64,000 nt of DNA. Origin: Monarcha castaneiventris obscurior (lineage: Eukaryota; Chordata; Aves; Passeriformes; Monarchidae). A program made the position numbers and the translations under genes. The notes under the pieces were generated by a model. That model did no database searches. It saw nothing but the letters and a program-made list of their open reading frames with translations, and had not been told where the DNA came from. The DNA lies in contig JAMPIT010000437.1 in NCBI GenBank assembly GCA_026261815.1, positions 7,266,001 through 7,330,000 on the forward strand, in the 5' to 3' direction. Positions 1 through 14,200 of the stretch are shown one piece after another; positions within the stretch are counted from its first letter, which is position 1, and each line of letters starts with the position of its first letter.

Positions 1-3000
1 TCTTGATTTTTTTAAAACAGCAACCTTCACAACTTTTACCTTGGATAGTGTGTCTAAAAAGTTATTTTGAAACTACAGCCCTGTCAACCTCTTCATGAAC
101 ACAGTGTTCCTTCAGAGTTTTAGCCAGAAGAATATAAAATGCAAACCTATATTGACACATAACTATAAATAAACAGTAATAGTAAGTGGTTGGGATATAT
201 TGTGTACAAGTATTTTCTTAATGATTCACCATTACATAGGATGACTTTTCACTTCTCCTAAAGCTACTACATATACCAGGAGTGACTACTTTGATATCCA
301 GCGCTGTTCTGCTACATGCAGTGGGTTTGTACCTTCATATTTTGGTGCATAATTGTTGTTTGTGTTTTCTTCCCTCTGGTCCCTGCCTTTGAAGGCTGGC
401 TGTTAAATCTGTTAGAAACACACAGTCTTGTAGGTATGAGTGACTGTCATGAACAGTATCACTGGGAGGAAACATTTGGGGTGGCTGCTGATCCTACACT
501 GGGTTTAACCCCATGGTAGAACTGAGTTTTTCCAAGAAAGGTGTTCCTGTGTGCCATAGGCACTGAACATTTACTGTGTACACAACTCCTGCTTTGTTTC
601 TCCTCCTCACAGCTTTGGAAAACCTCTCTTGGGGTCTGCTAATAGGGCTCTCCATTCACTATTAGGTTGTCTTCCTTGTCTCTTTGTGTTCCCCTCCTGT
701 CTGGGCCCATTTATAAACCTCTGTAATCGGGGAGAGTTTTAACCCTCACGCTGGTGGCTGTGTGTGCATTTTCTCAGGCTTTTCTTGGAGGCCAGTGCAA
801 AAAGAAATAGGGACCCTCTTCTACCTGGCTCTTCTGTGCACAGCAACAATTCATAGGGCTTTTTATTGCTACATGAGAACATGAGAAACTCTGTTAAATC
901 TTTGAGCCCCATCTAATGAATCTCCCTGCTGAGTATTTGCTGATATATAACATCTCACTCCATGAGAACCACAGTAACAGGTGACAGATGAAGCTGGATG
1001 CCATTAACCAAATAGTTTGCTCACCAAAACATGTATTTTTAGTTTAATTGAAGTTAGGATTTAATATAATTCCTGATAACAGAAAAAGGGGATTATTTTC
1101 AGGAGAATATTTGAAAAGTTTATTCCGCTATTTTCAAAACTGAAAGAAGACTTCAGCTTCTTTCAAGTATTTTTATTTGAAGCTTAGTTTGCTCTTCTCT
1201 TCCAGGAAAGGCTGCTTACAGAACACAGGAGACATTTAAGGGGCAAGGGTTCTAAGAGGGTGCACCCCCTGTTTTAACCTTTCATGCACTCAGCCCTGCC
1301 ACAGCACAGTAACACCTGCAAAGGAGAGCAGGGAGCGATGCCTCAGAGCCTGGAGCAGTGCAGGCTCAGCTTTTCTCTGCTGGTTCCACACCTCTGTACA
1401 GACATCTTCCTGCCAAATCTGCCTCTGATCTCCCAGCTCCCTACTCTCTCTGTTGCCTTCATCCATTCTGTAAGACAGATGAAACCCTCGTTCTGTACTG
1501 GCTACAATGAAGGGAGTGCAGTAGCTGCATTCCCCAAACTCTGCTGTCCTTTACTTTCTCTTCCCTCTTCCCATCTCCTCGCCTTCCCTAGTTTAAACGG
1601 AATCTTCTTGCTTCATCACTATTTGCAGTCCTTTTCCCTTCAAAAAAAACTTATCAGTGCTCCCTATTCTTTGCATAATGTTGTGGTTAATTTTGTCTTG
1701 TGGAAAAGCAGTAAAACTGAGCTCTCCAATGTGCTGCCTCTGGCTGTGCTCAAGGCTGAGGCCAGTTTGAATTGTGTTGTTACAGATTGTGTTGGAAAGG
1801 TAAACACAATCAAGATGCTCACTCTCCATTTGCAAAAAATTAATCTCTCAGAGCTGTGCACACTGGTGACAGCAGAGACAAAAGCCTGAATGCTGCGTTT
1901 GCAAAACTCTCTGAGAGCACCACAGGCCTTTGTCAATGAATGCCAGAGGGCCTGAGGCAGAAATTGGTCTCAAAATCATTGCTAATCATTTCCACAAAGC
2001 ATTTCTAAAAGCAAACAGTGTAACCCTACCAGTGAACAGTATCAAGTATGCTTTCCTTGTATCAAGGGCCTAGAGCAGCAGGGCGTCATGCTTTGGAATT
2101 TGTGTAAAGAAGTGATCAGCCTTCTCTCACTGCTGCAGAGGAATTGTCCCTTGTCCTTCTGCTGCCCACACCGTGGTTGCCATGTCCTGCAGCTCCCTCA
2201 CTGACTGACCAGTGATTCAGCCTCCCTGACCTCCCCACTGGCCCTTGGATTGGCAGGTGTTGGCACTAGAAATGCTGTGTGTGTCCTGTGCCAGCATTCC
2301 TTCACCCTCTGTCATGGTCCAGTGGTTTGGAGTTAAATGTTTTGCATGATATTTCTGACACCCTAAGCATGAAAAGCAGGGGGTCTGCAGGGAGGCTGCA
2401 CGTGAGTCTGTGCTATGGAAAGGTTTCTTTTGCAAGACAGCTCCTGGTGGGACTGCCAGAGCACACTCACACGGTGATGTCCTGCCCATGGATGCATTTG
2501 CATATCTACATCTATTCAGGAGCTGGAAATTCTGTGATTGATAAGTTTGGATGCTCAAAAATGTAGTCTAAAATAATTGAAGCACAAGCAAGTACTTTAG
2601 GAATATTTTGAAGAAGCTGAAGGGAGCTGGAGGAAACAGAGATCCTATCTGGACACAGGAAGTGGAGAATAAGGGGGTAAAGGACAAGGACCCTGAAAAT
2701 GCTCTCTGAAGGAGCAAGGAAAGACCTGCTGCTTGCACAGAGCCTGGAGTGAGGGTGAGTCGGGCTAGCACAGCTCTGCCTCCTGAGAGCAGCATTTCTG
2801 TCTGCTCGGCCCAAGTGACAGAAATACCTGAAAGGCTCAGAGTGCTGCAGCCCACCCAGTTCCCCAGCCAGTGAAATCTGCTTGGAGTTATGATGGGAAC
2901 TGGTAGGAGAGTGTACAATCCCTCCATCAGCGCTACCTCTCTGATGCTTCCTAAACTGCAATGGTTTATCTCATCTCCACCCTGTGATCTCATGTTCTTT

Positions 3001-6000
3001 CTGCTGTGATGCTTCTGTGGAAGTTGTTCAGAATAATGGACTTTACTCTCACCATGACTGCTCCATTTATACTTCTGATGGAGATTATTGCTCCAAACTG
3101 AAGATTCCCCTTTTCAGTTTTCTCGTAATTTTTTTATCATCATATAATCTAGTTGGAAGATTGCCTAAGGAATTTGTTCAGATACCAGCTAATCACATTG
3201 AAACTCAAAATTACTGATAAATGCACTAAATGCAAAAAAGCTACCAAATATACAAGGCTTTGCCAACTTAGGATGCACTGACAGAGAATAATGGAAGCTG
3301 TTTGGAAATCCAGTGAGTGCATTTATTAGTGGTTTCAGAATGCTTGCCTTTTCACAATGATTAAAAAAAGTTCATCATAATAATTATTCAGTTGCTACTT
3401 GACAGCTAACAGCTGAAATTCTTAGCCAAGGCTTTTTTTCCTTGGGTACCTTTCTGTATCCAGGTCTGCAGGTGCAGGGATGATTTGCCACACAAGGCCT
3501 CCCTTACACCATTCAAAGTGTGGAAAAAAGATCTTGAAATTCTGCAAACCTTTCCTGAGATCCAGGTCCAGAGCCTGTCTGCCTATAGGGTTATGAGGAG
3601 CAGAACACCTGGTCATCATGGAGGGGCACAGGGTTTAAATTTAATGTAGTTTGTGTGTTCCCATTTGAAAAATTGAGTATTTAAGACAGGTCAGAAGTTG
3701 AATGAAGAACTTTGGGAGCAGAAGCAGGGTAGGACACACTGTGTTTTGATAAGATACCCTGGAAAGAGAATGCAATTCTAGGTTGTGTCTTCTTTAGTGG
3801 CATTCAGGGCAGACATGCTCCTGGGATGCAACTTATCAGAGCCATGGCAATAAATATCAGTGCAGAGATGGCAGGGATAGCTTTGTTTTACTTCAAAAGG
3901 GGGTTTGCTGTGAAAGGACTTCACAGCCAGGTGCATAATATCTTTAGATTATTCTGTTTGGCTTATATGAGCATGAGTAAATTATGATTCAATTATATTA
4001 AACATAAATTCATATTATATATTATAAATACATATTTATATTAGAAATAAATAATAATTTAAAAAAAGAGAGGCCTACATACTTTCAAGTTGCACCAAAA
4101 ATAAATAGATAATGGGAGAGGCAAATGTTCAAATGTAGCCATGAACAGCAGTGAAATCACATACCCTGAAAGCTGAATCCAGTGTCCAGCTCTGAATGAA
4201 TCTCACTTTAGAGAGCATCTCCAAAAGGTGGATTCCTCTGCTAGACTCAAGGCACAACTAATCACGATAGAAATTGTGAGAAATGTTAAGCACTGACACA
4301 ACACTTCCATGTTTGCAGCACTGAGCAATCAATGAATTGCTGGCTCTTCAAACAGCCCTGCAAAGTAAACCCTTGCTGTGCTCTGCCCTGGGGAAATTCT
4401 GCAAATGTCATGTGATGCCCTTTCAGGCAAAACCTATCTGTGCTTCAGAATGATTTCTGAGGCAGGATAAAAGTCAGGTCTGGCAGTGTCTATACAAAAA
4501 GATGACTTCCTCCAAGGGCAGGACCATCAATCTCTGCTCCCAGCACTACAAACACTGACTTTTATGACATTGTGTGCATGTCCTCTTATATCTTCTCTCC
4601 TTAAAGTCTGTGCTTTCTGAGAACTTTGAACATTGCTGCACAATCAATACCTACCCTGATAATATTCTAGGTTCTACATAAAGAAATAACTTAGGAGTGC
4701 TCTCATATTTGTGCCGTGTTAGTAAAATTTCTCCTAAATTAAATGAACATTGTGAAACTGCAACCATGAATATGAATTGGATGGTTAATCCAGTTTTTTC
4801 AATACTGCTTATATTTCTTGTACTCCATTTTCATATATATAATCTAAGAAATTGTTTCCCCAATAGAAGCAACAAACATAAAACAAATATTGAAAGGCAC
4901 TCTGGAGAATGTAAGTTTTAAATTGATAAAATATGGCATCAAAACACTAGTTTAGAATTTTATTAATTAGAATACAAACATCTATTTTGTATGACTGGAA
5001 TTTCCAATAAATCCACATTAGACTTTAAACATCTCACAAAAAAGTGCAGCTGCAAATCAAGAATTGTAGTTCTATTTTAGTTGTAGACTCTATCCATGAG
5101 AAGATTTCTGGAAAAGTCATGATAATGCATGGCAATTGTGAATGCACAGTTGCAAAAGTTAGTTGAAAATTGTCTCTTGTGCACTTATCCACAGGAGGCT
5201 GAACTGAGACACAGTAGGGCCTTGGCTGCAGTCATTTTTGACAGTGAAAGGAACTGTGGGATGCAACTAAAGAGACATAAAACACAGAGACATGAAAACA
5301 ATTGTGTTTTCCCCCATCCTCATTTGTTCTTCTAGGTCTTTTGACCAGCTGCAAAAAATTTTGTTGGCTGTACACGCAGTGCAGAGCACCCAAACCCAGG
5401 GAGACAAATACTGTCTGTGAGAAGGAGGATGCCTGGTTTCATTCCTTTTGTCCCAGTTCCAAGTCTGCAGCTCCCTGACACTGACTAACCAGTATTTGAT
5501 TGCCTGACACTAAGACATTTCAATACGTCTAAAACTTGCATTTTGCCCCATGCATCAAGCAAGCCAAGCAATACCATAGGCAGAGAAATAGGTATTTTGC
5601 TGTGAATTATCTGCTGTTTCCTCAAAAAAGCTTCTGGTCAGAGCCAGTGGAATTATTAAAAATCATATTGAGCAGAGCTGAAAAGAGTTTCTCAGTCTAC
5701 TATAAAAATTGCAGAAATGTATTTTTACTCACTTTAAAAATAGTGGGAATATTGCAGCACGCCATGGCTGACTCCTCTTTTAGCACAAAAAAGGCAGTAA
5801 TGGAAGATTGCAGAGTGTTACTCTGACATGCCAGCTATCTCATTTCCTGCACAGTCCAAAGCTGGGTTTGAAAGTAATTAGAATGAATATACAGCCAAGA
5901 TTTTAAGTGCTAAGTAGTACAGCATTTTAAATTCAAGTATCTTGCAGTATAGGGAAAGACACCAGCCTGTGGGAGTTGAACAAATTCCTTCTCCTGCGAG

Positions 6001-8480
6001 CTCAGGTTTTCCTGTTTAGTCAGAAAAGTTTGGAATCAATAACATTGAAGAGATTATTAATTTTAACTGCCCATTTTTTACGCTTTGTAATGTGTCTAAG
6101 TGATCAATTGTCTTGCTTAACATTTTTTTTTTTGCTACAAGAAGAAACAGTCAAACAAATCTGGTCATTCTTCCATTGTCACATTTTTCCTCATCTTTCC
6201 TCCCATTGGATTACTTTTCCTTCTGAATACTGAGTCTTGGAAGGTTGCTGTCACTTTCAAAGCCAGTTAAAATAAAAAGTTTAGCTTTGGCCACATTGCA
6301 AACACTGTTTTCCATGAGGGAAGTCATGGAAGACCATCTCTAGATGATGCTTTTCTGGGCATGCTTTGAAATCAGCTTCCTCTAGATGGAGAAGGACCCA
6401 GCTCATGTGAGCTCAGCTGCTGCAATGTGCAGTGTTGCCAACATCAGATGTTGACAATGTCTGCCAGCCAGTTGGAAACCCCCAAAATGGTGCAAGGATT
6501 ACAAGATGTAAAAATAACAGCTTTGAGGGTTTGGCCTTCTCTTTTTGGAGCTTTGGGCCGTTCAGTCAAATCATAAAAACTGGCAGCAGTGGGCATGGTG
6601 CTGGGAAAGAAGGGGGGAGTTTTTCCACGTACATTTTCAAACTTCTTTTGTGGGTGGAACTTCAGCCAAACTTGAAAAAAAGCAGAAGCTATCTGATATA
6701 CAATTAGAACATGGCATATAATTTTTCAGTCAGTAAGATTTTACCTCTAAACACATCTGCTTTGAGCAAGTAGGACAGTTTGGCATGTACTCTGGTTGCC
6801 CCTTGAGGCAGTGTGGGCACTGTCTGTGAACTGAAGTGGATGGTAAAATTCCCAGTTTTGACAGACTAATTCAGCAGTTGAAGTATGTGGTGAGGTAAGA
6901 TGCTTGCCAGCTTAATTTTGGCACAAACACCTGAGATTCAAACAGGCCGCGGTGCCAGGCCCAGGCCAGTGGCCATGGCTACACTTGGGCAGCACATTTT
7001 GCCTCTCTGCAAGCTCTGACATCGCTCCAGGCCCTGCAATGCAGGCTCCTTTCATCTCTGGCCAGGCAGCTGTCTGAGCAGTTGTGTGGAAGAGAAGGGG
7101 TCTGCACTCGCACAAACTGAGGGACAAAAAGAGAGGAAATAAATGCTGAGTGAGAAGGAGAAAGCCCAAAGGGCTGAGACAGATGTGCTATTCAGAGCTC
7201 AGAAGCGAGTCCCTGCTCCTTGAATTATCTTTGGTATTTCAGACTTGGGATGCTGCATGTGGGTGCCATCCAGCTTTTAGCTTTATTATCCAAGACACAA
7301 AAGCAAAAACTAAAAAGTGGTGGAAGAAAGAGTCTCTAAAAAACACCTCATTCACTATTGCTTTCCTTCTCCTATTTCTCTTTATAACCTATTTTCAAAC
7401 AAAGGCACAATGTTTTCTGTGCCTCATGAGGGAACAAGGAATATGAGCAAGCTGAGAATAGAGGAGGATAGTTTTCAGGTTTTGCAAATAAAAACCACAG
7501 TGTGTTTTTTGATGAGAGTCATTGGGTTGAATTCTTTGTTCATTTGTACTTGGCCAGCCAAGGGGCATTCACTGAATATGCCTTCAAATATAGGATGTGT
7601 ATCCAGGTACCTATTTGTCTTCCCTGCACGCCAGACTGGCTTCTGTCTGTGTCACAGGTTGTTTTGTCTGTGAACAATAACTTTTAAGTGAGACAGAAAG
7701 CTAATAAATAAGTTATCAGCATGTAGATGGTAGTTTCTGATTTTTTTTTGTAACTTGTTCTGCACTGCAGATTTCTTTACAGTGGCTACTTTTGTATATT
7801 CTTAAAAGTTGATTGAGAGTCTCCTTCCAGGATCACACAGAACTGGAGGGTCTGTGGTTTTGATTTGGGTCTGCTAATGATGCTGGGGAGGTCAGGACTT
7901 CTGCTCTAGAGTCTGAAATACCTGCTGCAGCCTTGAATGGGACACATGAAAGTCACTTTTCCCTCAGTCTTCAGCTCAGCTCAGTGCTGGGATTGCTGCT
8001 CAGTGGCTTCCTTCCTGTCTGTGCATCCTCACTGTCTCTCCAGGGCCACCACCCTTCCTTCTGTCCCATTCCCTCCCCTGAGTTCACAGACAATGGGGTT
8101 TTTAGAGGCAGGGGACCATTGAATCAAACTTCCAGATTAAGGGACAAATTTTAATAATGGCCTGGAGGCATTAAGAAGTGCTAATGCATTAAATGTTGGA
8201 AGATAGCAGGAGCAGGAAAATGCTTGATTCAGAGATAAAGTGACCTAATGCTAATTACATCTGTTAAGCAATCCAAAATCATGTCACAAATTGGAAAGGA
8301 CCCTTTCCCAATTAGTAAAGGGTTCATTAAAAAAAGACTAAAAGCTAGCAGGAGATAGAAAGAGCTTGAACCACACATATGTTTTAACTGGACTTGAAAA
8401 GAGAAGAATTCTTGTGTCCTAAGGTGTTTGTTGATTCTAAAATCTTCTGAGCCTAATTCTGAACAGCTGAGGTAAGTATT
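1..8480. other. Intergenic, no gene recognised
   Basis: AT-rich, CpG-poor DNA. Open frames are short and unlike known proteins. The longest is 201 codons at 1284-1889 (+), with no recognisable domain or splice context. A strongly AT-rich patch lies at about 3966-4072. Distal 5' exons of the neighbouring gene (PEX5L in other vertebrates) could not be identified here. Confidence 0.6.
3966..4072. repeat. AT-rich low-complexity patch
   Basis: About 100 bp almost free of G and C, with repeated TATATTATAAATA-like words. No unit repeats cleanly. It has no coding content. Confidence 0.6.
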
Positions 8481-8683
8481 AGAATCACAGAATATCCTGA
8501 GTGGGAAGGCACCCACAAGGATCAGAGAGTCTATCTCCTGGCCCTGCACAGGACACCCCAACAATCCTGTATTGTGCCTGAGAGAAGTGTCCAAATTCAG
8601 ACAGATTTGGTGCTGAGACCACTTTCCTGGGGAGCCTGTTCCAGTGCCCAGTCACCCTCTGGGTGAAAAACCTTTTCCTGATC
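8481..8683 (-). mobile_element. CR1-type LINE fragment (3' end), - strand
   Basis: AGAATCACAGAATATCC opens the copy, followed by CR1 hallmarks GGCCCTGCACAGGACACC, GGGGAGCCTGTTCCAGTG and CTCTGGGTGAAAAACC. It is about 200 bp, strongly 5'-truncated and somewhat diverged. It is the only transposon I can name in the first 43 kb. Confidence 0.85.
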
Positions 8684-10859
8684 TATTGACAGTTGCAAGA
8701 ATTATAAACCTATCTGCTGTTGTTTATCTGTTTTCTATTCTTGCTCAGGGATATCTTTCTTTCTTGAGGAAGGGCTACTTCTTTTGCAGGGTGATGAAGA
8801 ATACATTAAAAAAAGTTGTTTAAGGCTTACAAGCATACCATGTGATAAGAAAAAGTGAATGGACATGCCAATTATTGTTTCTAATAGAACAACCTTCTTT
8901 TCCAAAATTCTGTCCAAACCATGAATAAAAAGACAGAATGGGCCTGGGGAGTTTAGATGTCTATTACAGAGGAAATATTTATCAGCACAGGGTGTAGACA
9001 ACAAGTATTTTGTGAATCCCCTTGCAAGAAGCTCTCCCTTTGGAAATTTCAGACTGTCTAGCTGCTGAGAAAGCTTACACAAGCAGGGCTCAAGGGTTTG
9101 CAAGAATGTTTAGCTCATGGATCTTTATATAATCTCCCCTCCTGTGTCTCTGACAGTGAGTCAAAAAAGTGTCTTTTTTGTACTGTCCACTGAGTAAATT
9201 TAGTTGTTTTTAGCACCAAGTAACTGCACCAACAGTGAGCCAGACCATGCTGCCAGTGCTCAGAGAGAGCTGGTTTTTAATAGTGTCAGTACCTTGATGT
9301 TTTTCTGGACTCCCAAAGAGTTTTTGATCTCTGCTTTTCTCTGCTCTATTTGCATATGCAAGGTGGGTTCACAATGCTAACAAATAAGACAGACACAAAA
9401 CTGCAAACACTCATTGTGCACATGAACAACCACAAAATGTGCAGGCATGACAGGAGTCAGTGTGTGTGTGTGTGTGTACAGCAGCCTCCAAAGTTGGGAT
9501 TCTGAGTGCTCCCATAGCACAAATCAGTGGAAATGATTGTGCTTAACTAAGGGATGATAAAATAGAAGAAATCCAGCTCGTTGTGTACTCCTGTTTGCCT
9601 ATGATTAAAAAAGAAAAGACATGCTGAAGCTACATGGTCATATATGGAGTAATTCTGCAGTCCTTCTCTGGCCAGACTCAGACATGAATTATGAGTTTTT
9701 AAGCATCCCTAAGTTTTCTGGGGCAAGCAGTGGAAACAGCAAGTTCTTAGCCCTTCTACAAACTGGGGTCTGTGAGTTTGGCTATAAATGTAGCCTGAAT
9801 GGTAGCTTTAAAATCACACCATTTCACTGTTATCTTGCAGAGTTCAGCAACCTTACCTGATAAAAAAACATTAACTGGCACATCTGTGGGCCTGTAGATA
9901 AATTCATATCAGCTTCTGGGACGCACTTGCTCTGTTTAACTCTTGGATTGCTGTTTTCTAAAATGGGACACCTTAAAAAATATCCAGATAATCTTGTGAC
10001 GTTTTCTGATGTGCAGGGTCAGCTTATAGATGGTCTTTATACTATTAACATATCTGCATGTGTTTTATATTTTGGAACCTTAGTAATAGTCATCTTTACA
10101 CATTTCTAAATGTATAATGTATCTGCAAGTGTGGCTGTCAGTTGGGCTGGTAAGTATATTTCTTGCTATTATGTCAAAATCAAATATAGAAAGGTTATGT
10201 ATCTCACCCAGCATCTAAGGAGAAAATGGAGCTCTGGGACTTCCACGCCTTGCTTTCATATTAGAGCTACTGTCTAAAGGTCTTTGTACAAAGAGTCTGC
10301 TCCTGGTGCTGGTGATATAAAAAAGTAAGCAGCCTCATGTCTAGACATAATCATCCTCCAAATACAGGTATTTCATTTTCTGATTGCACTTGCACAGAAA
10401 TCAGAGATCAAAATAATAAATTTTGATCAAACAACATTTTGCCTTCAAACATGACTGTTCTCAAATTAAATTAATTCAATTTTAGACGAATCAATTCATG
10501 CTTAGCCTGTGGAGTTCTGTTGAGTTCAGATTCTCAAAAATCAGCTGGAAAGGATAAAGGTTGAGCAATTATTTTTACGATTGGCTGCCCATTCAATTTC
10601 TGTTTCTCTAATGGGATTGCTCAGTGAGTATTCCACCAAAAGCTCAGAAATTGGTTCAGCTAATTCCCCTCTGCAAAAAAAGATGAAAACCATAACATTG
10701 TATTTAGCTGCTTGCTTCTTGTACAGGTTCTGCCTATACTCTCGTCCTGCATTTTAATCTGTGTCACTTACTTGAGGTAGCTCTGACGGAGGAAGCTCAG
10801 CCCTGACTGTCTCCGTTGAGCCACATTTGCTGCAGCAAAACACCTACACATGTTCCTCC
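8684..10859. other. Intergenic, no gene recognised
   Basis: AT-rich sequence with scattered short open frames only. It contains the TG microsatellite at 9460-9477. Nothing else can be named. Confidence 0.55.
9460..9477. repeat. TG dinucleotide microsatellite
   Basis: About nine TG/GT units in a row, within intergenic DNA. Confidence 0.9.
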
Positions 10860-11100
10860 GTCCTGTTGCCTTTGGTTAATAAGCTTGAAGCTAAAGATAA
10901 ACTGTTGCTCAAAGCTCTCCTTGCCTTTGACATTAAGGGGGGCAGTTATTAACTTGTTGCACACTGTTATTACTGCATTGATCCGCAGTGAGTAGCAAGG
11001 ATTTATAGCAAGCAGGGCTCTGGATAAATAGTTACCAAGGGGAAAGGCAGGATGTATTTAGCCAGAATCAAAAACCTGCCAAGCATGTCTGGCAAGCTAT
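10860..11100. promoter_or_regulatory. Candidate conserved noncoding element
   Basis: A non-repetitive, non-coding block with dense binding-site-like words (TTAATAAGCTTGAAG, CTTTGACATTAAGG, ATAAATAGTTACCAAGG) and no microsatellite decay. It resembles vertebrate regulatory DNA to the eye. This is a weak judgement without an alignment. Confidence 0.25.
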
Positions 11101-11114
11101 AATATTGCATTAAC

Positions 11115-11200
11115 TAAAAAAATAAAAAAAAAAAAAGAAATCTCCCCAAAAAACCAACAGGTTAAAAAAGCCCCAAAACACCAACACCACCAAAAAAGCA
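11115..11200. repeat. A-rich / AAAACC low-complexity tract
   Basis: A poly-A stretch interrupted by T and G, followed by A/C-rich words (CCCCAAAAAACCAACAG, CCCCAAAACACCAACACC). It may be the decayed tail of an inserted sequence, but no body is visible. Confidence 0.6.
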
Positions 11201-14200
11201 GGCAAGTTCAGAACACTTACTGTAGGGCGTGTAGGGCAATAAACAAGGGTTGGATGAATAAAAACCTTCTCTCAAGTATTAGCCTGAGAGGGAAAAATTG
11301 TTGAAATTATCTGCTTGAAGTAGAGAGGAAGCCAATAAAATGGCTTTGGGATGAGGAGGGGTGTACAGAACAGAAGCTGGACACAAGAAACTGCCCTCTG
11401 CAGAAATGAATTATTTTCATTGCTGACTCCCCACCTGAGACCTGCTGATCGTGGAAACGTAGCACTGCTCCCCATTTCCAACAGAGATTAATGTTATTTT
11501 AGTTCATTTATTAGGAGGAAGAATGCTGTGGTGCTGATTTATAAAGATACAGAAGTGCTTAAATCCTGTTGTTAACAAAGTGCCTTTGAAAATCAGCTAT
11601 TGTGTTCTAGCCATTTAATTTCTCTGATTATAACTTGAAATAAGTTACTCCCTACTTAAAATAACCAGTCAAGTCATGAATAGGAAAATTATTTCCTTAC
11701 TGAATTTTAAGTCCTCTTTAATTATAGGCTCTCACTGGCTTTTGAATGTAGGATCTGTGGAGAGTTCAGCATATTTTAAGATAAACCTCCTGAACAAAAG
11801 GAGGAACAATGCATGTCATGTCAGAACAACAACAAACAAATCTTAATCTTAAAATACAATTCCTGCCTCAGTCTTTACATCACTTCTACTTCACAGGCCA
11901 AATTCTGCTGTGATTGGAGTAGACTGATCTCTTGCCCATCAGGGAAGAGGTGAAATAGAGAGAATGCTCAAATCACAACCTGAGAACTCCAGAGGGTGTC
12001 ACGTTCTACAAAAATTATGAGGATCCTCAGGAAATGAAGAGTTATCTCCATGAAAAAGTTAGGCCTGTGAGGACACTGATATTCCCTGTGGTTTATCATT
12101 CCTTTGTGGCTGTAGTGACAGGGTTCTGCCAGCCACAGCTATTTTTTCATATTGGAAAGGTTTGCAGTGCCTGGGCTGTAGGATGTTGTGTGTTCTTTGT
12201 CTGCAAGAAAATACAAGAGCAAGTGCTAGAACTGCTATTTCCTTAATTACCAGCTACATTCAGTTAGACTAAATCCTCTAAAAATAGAATTAATTTTATT
12301 TAAGTTATCACAATAGCTTTATTTAATCTAGAGCACATATGAGCAGAGCTTATTTAAAAGCTTACCAATCTTTTTAATTATTCATTGTTCTTCAGTTACT
12401 TTGTAATGTGGGTGGAAAAAAACTTGAAGTTTTTTTCTTAAAGTGGATAAATCCATATTCATCTTTATCTTGGTTTTCCCATTGCTTTTGAGGGCAGTAG
12501 TGAGTTTAAGCGGTGTCAGCATTTGGCTTTGAGTGAATTGTAGAAAATTATTTTAATTGATTTTTATGTTTTGAATGAGATGTTAACAGGAAATCATTGA
12601 ATTTTGCTTATGCACATAAACAAACAAAACTCATGGGAACGTGTAATGTTAAATCAGACATTTTACATTTAGGCTTAAATCTATCTAATAAATTCTAAAT
12701 CCACTTTTGTGTGGATGCACATACAAATTTCCATCCAAAGCAGTGCCAGGCACTGCAGGGATGGCCTACTACAATATTTTAGGACACTGCTCTATCAAGT
12801 CTGGTTTCTTAGACCCAAATTTCATTTGAAAGCAGAAATGAGTCGATAGAACTCAATGGAATTACACAAAATTCATCTCACTCCCAAGACCTTCCACAAG
12901 TGAAGGACAGGAGGAAAGCCTGGCCTCCAGGTTTCCTTTCCATGCCCTCGTCCTGAAGGGGGAACCTGCTGGGACTCTGATATGGATCAGTCTGGTTTGG
13001 AGGTGCAGAAATTCAGTTCTTTGCCCCAGGATCCTTGCGGCTCTCAGGAGATGGAGCCAACTCACAGCAGAGAGGAGTTTGGCCACAGCCCATGTCACTG
13101 CAGACTGTTCAGTGCTCTGCAGGCAGAGCAGGAGTCCCTGTGCTGATAATTCATCAAATTAGTCCCCCCTCTTCATGGCCCAAGTACTGTTAAGAGTCAT
13201 TAACATAAGGAGGGTTCAGTACTTTGAACCACAGGCTTCACTTGTGAGCTCTGCTAGAATCACACACGATGTAAATACTACAGGAAAATTCAAGGAAAGA
13301 TAAATTCTCTGCTGGAAAGGAACATTTAAAAGCTATTAATTGAAAGAATCACCAGGGAAGGAAAGATCAGCTTCACTGGAAATGGAAGATATAAAAGATA
13401 AACTCTTTCCATCACTGCAGTTCAGCAGCATGCAGGACTTGAAGGCAGATTTTGTGTGATTTATTATTTTTCTATGTGGATAGTTCATATATGGTCTTTG
13501 TAATATGCTGTAACTTTGCAAAACACATTTGTGCCTTCCCTTTTTCTTTCTGTTTTACCTCCTACACAAATGACTTTTCTGTGCATTTAATGATTAGGAC
13601 ATTAAAAAACTTTTTGCCAGTTAAAGAGAGGTATTATGAAATACTCCTTGACTCTATTGTGAATCTCTATTGAACAGCCTCTGTTGGATGTCTGTTAAAT
13701 AGGGAATATCAACCATGTAATAAAAAAATAATACATTTATTATTGAAGCACAAAGTAGCTGCTCAGAAGCACTGGCTCCGTTTCCTGTGTTGCCACTCTT
13801 GCTTTAAAACTCTTGCTAAATTGCTCCAGGTTTCTGGGTATCTATATTTGATTTGTGTCCCATTTGGGCTTTGTCTACTTAAACTATTTACCAGAGTAAA
13901 GACTTTTTCTCTGGCTTTCTGTATATTTTTTTTTTTCTGGTGCTTTAAAACCCTGATCTAAATTTGGGATCCAGGCACTGCTGTAGTTCAGTAATAGTGA
14001 CAGATAAGAGTAGCAATGTCAGGATTGAAAAAGGCAGTTCCTCTGGCATTAGGCATTTAATGTAATGTCAATATGCTGAAAGATTTTAAGAAAGTAGTCT
14101 GAATCATGCTGCTGTCATTCCTGAAATTTCTGTGCCAACTGAAATTGAGAGTGGCATGCATGGCTAATATTTGGATTGAGAACTTCAAGAAAAATTGAGT

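Noticed and set aside
8229..8594. 121-codon - strand frame
   Set aside because: Runs into the CR1 fragment and has no continuity with a CR1 reverse transcriptase. It is not a gene.
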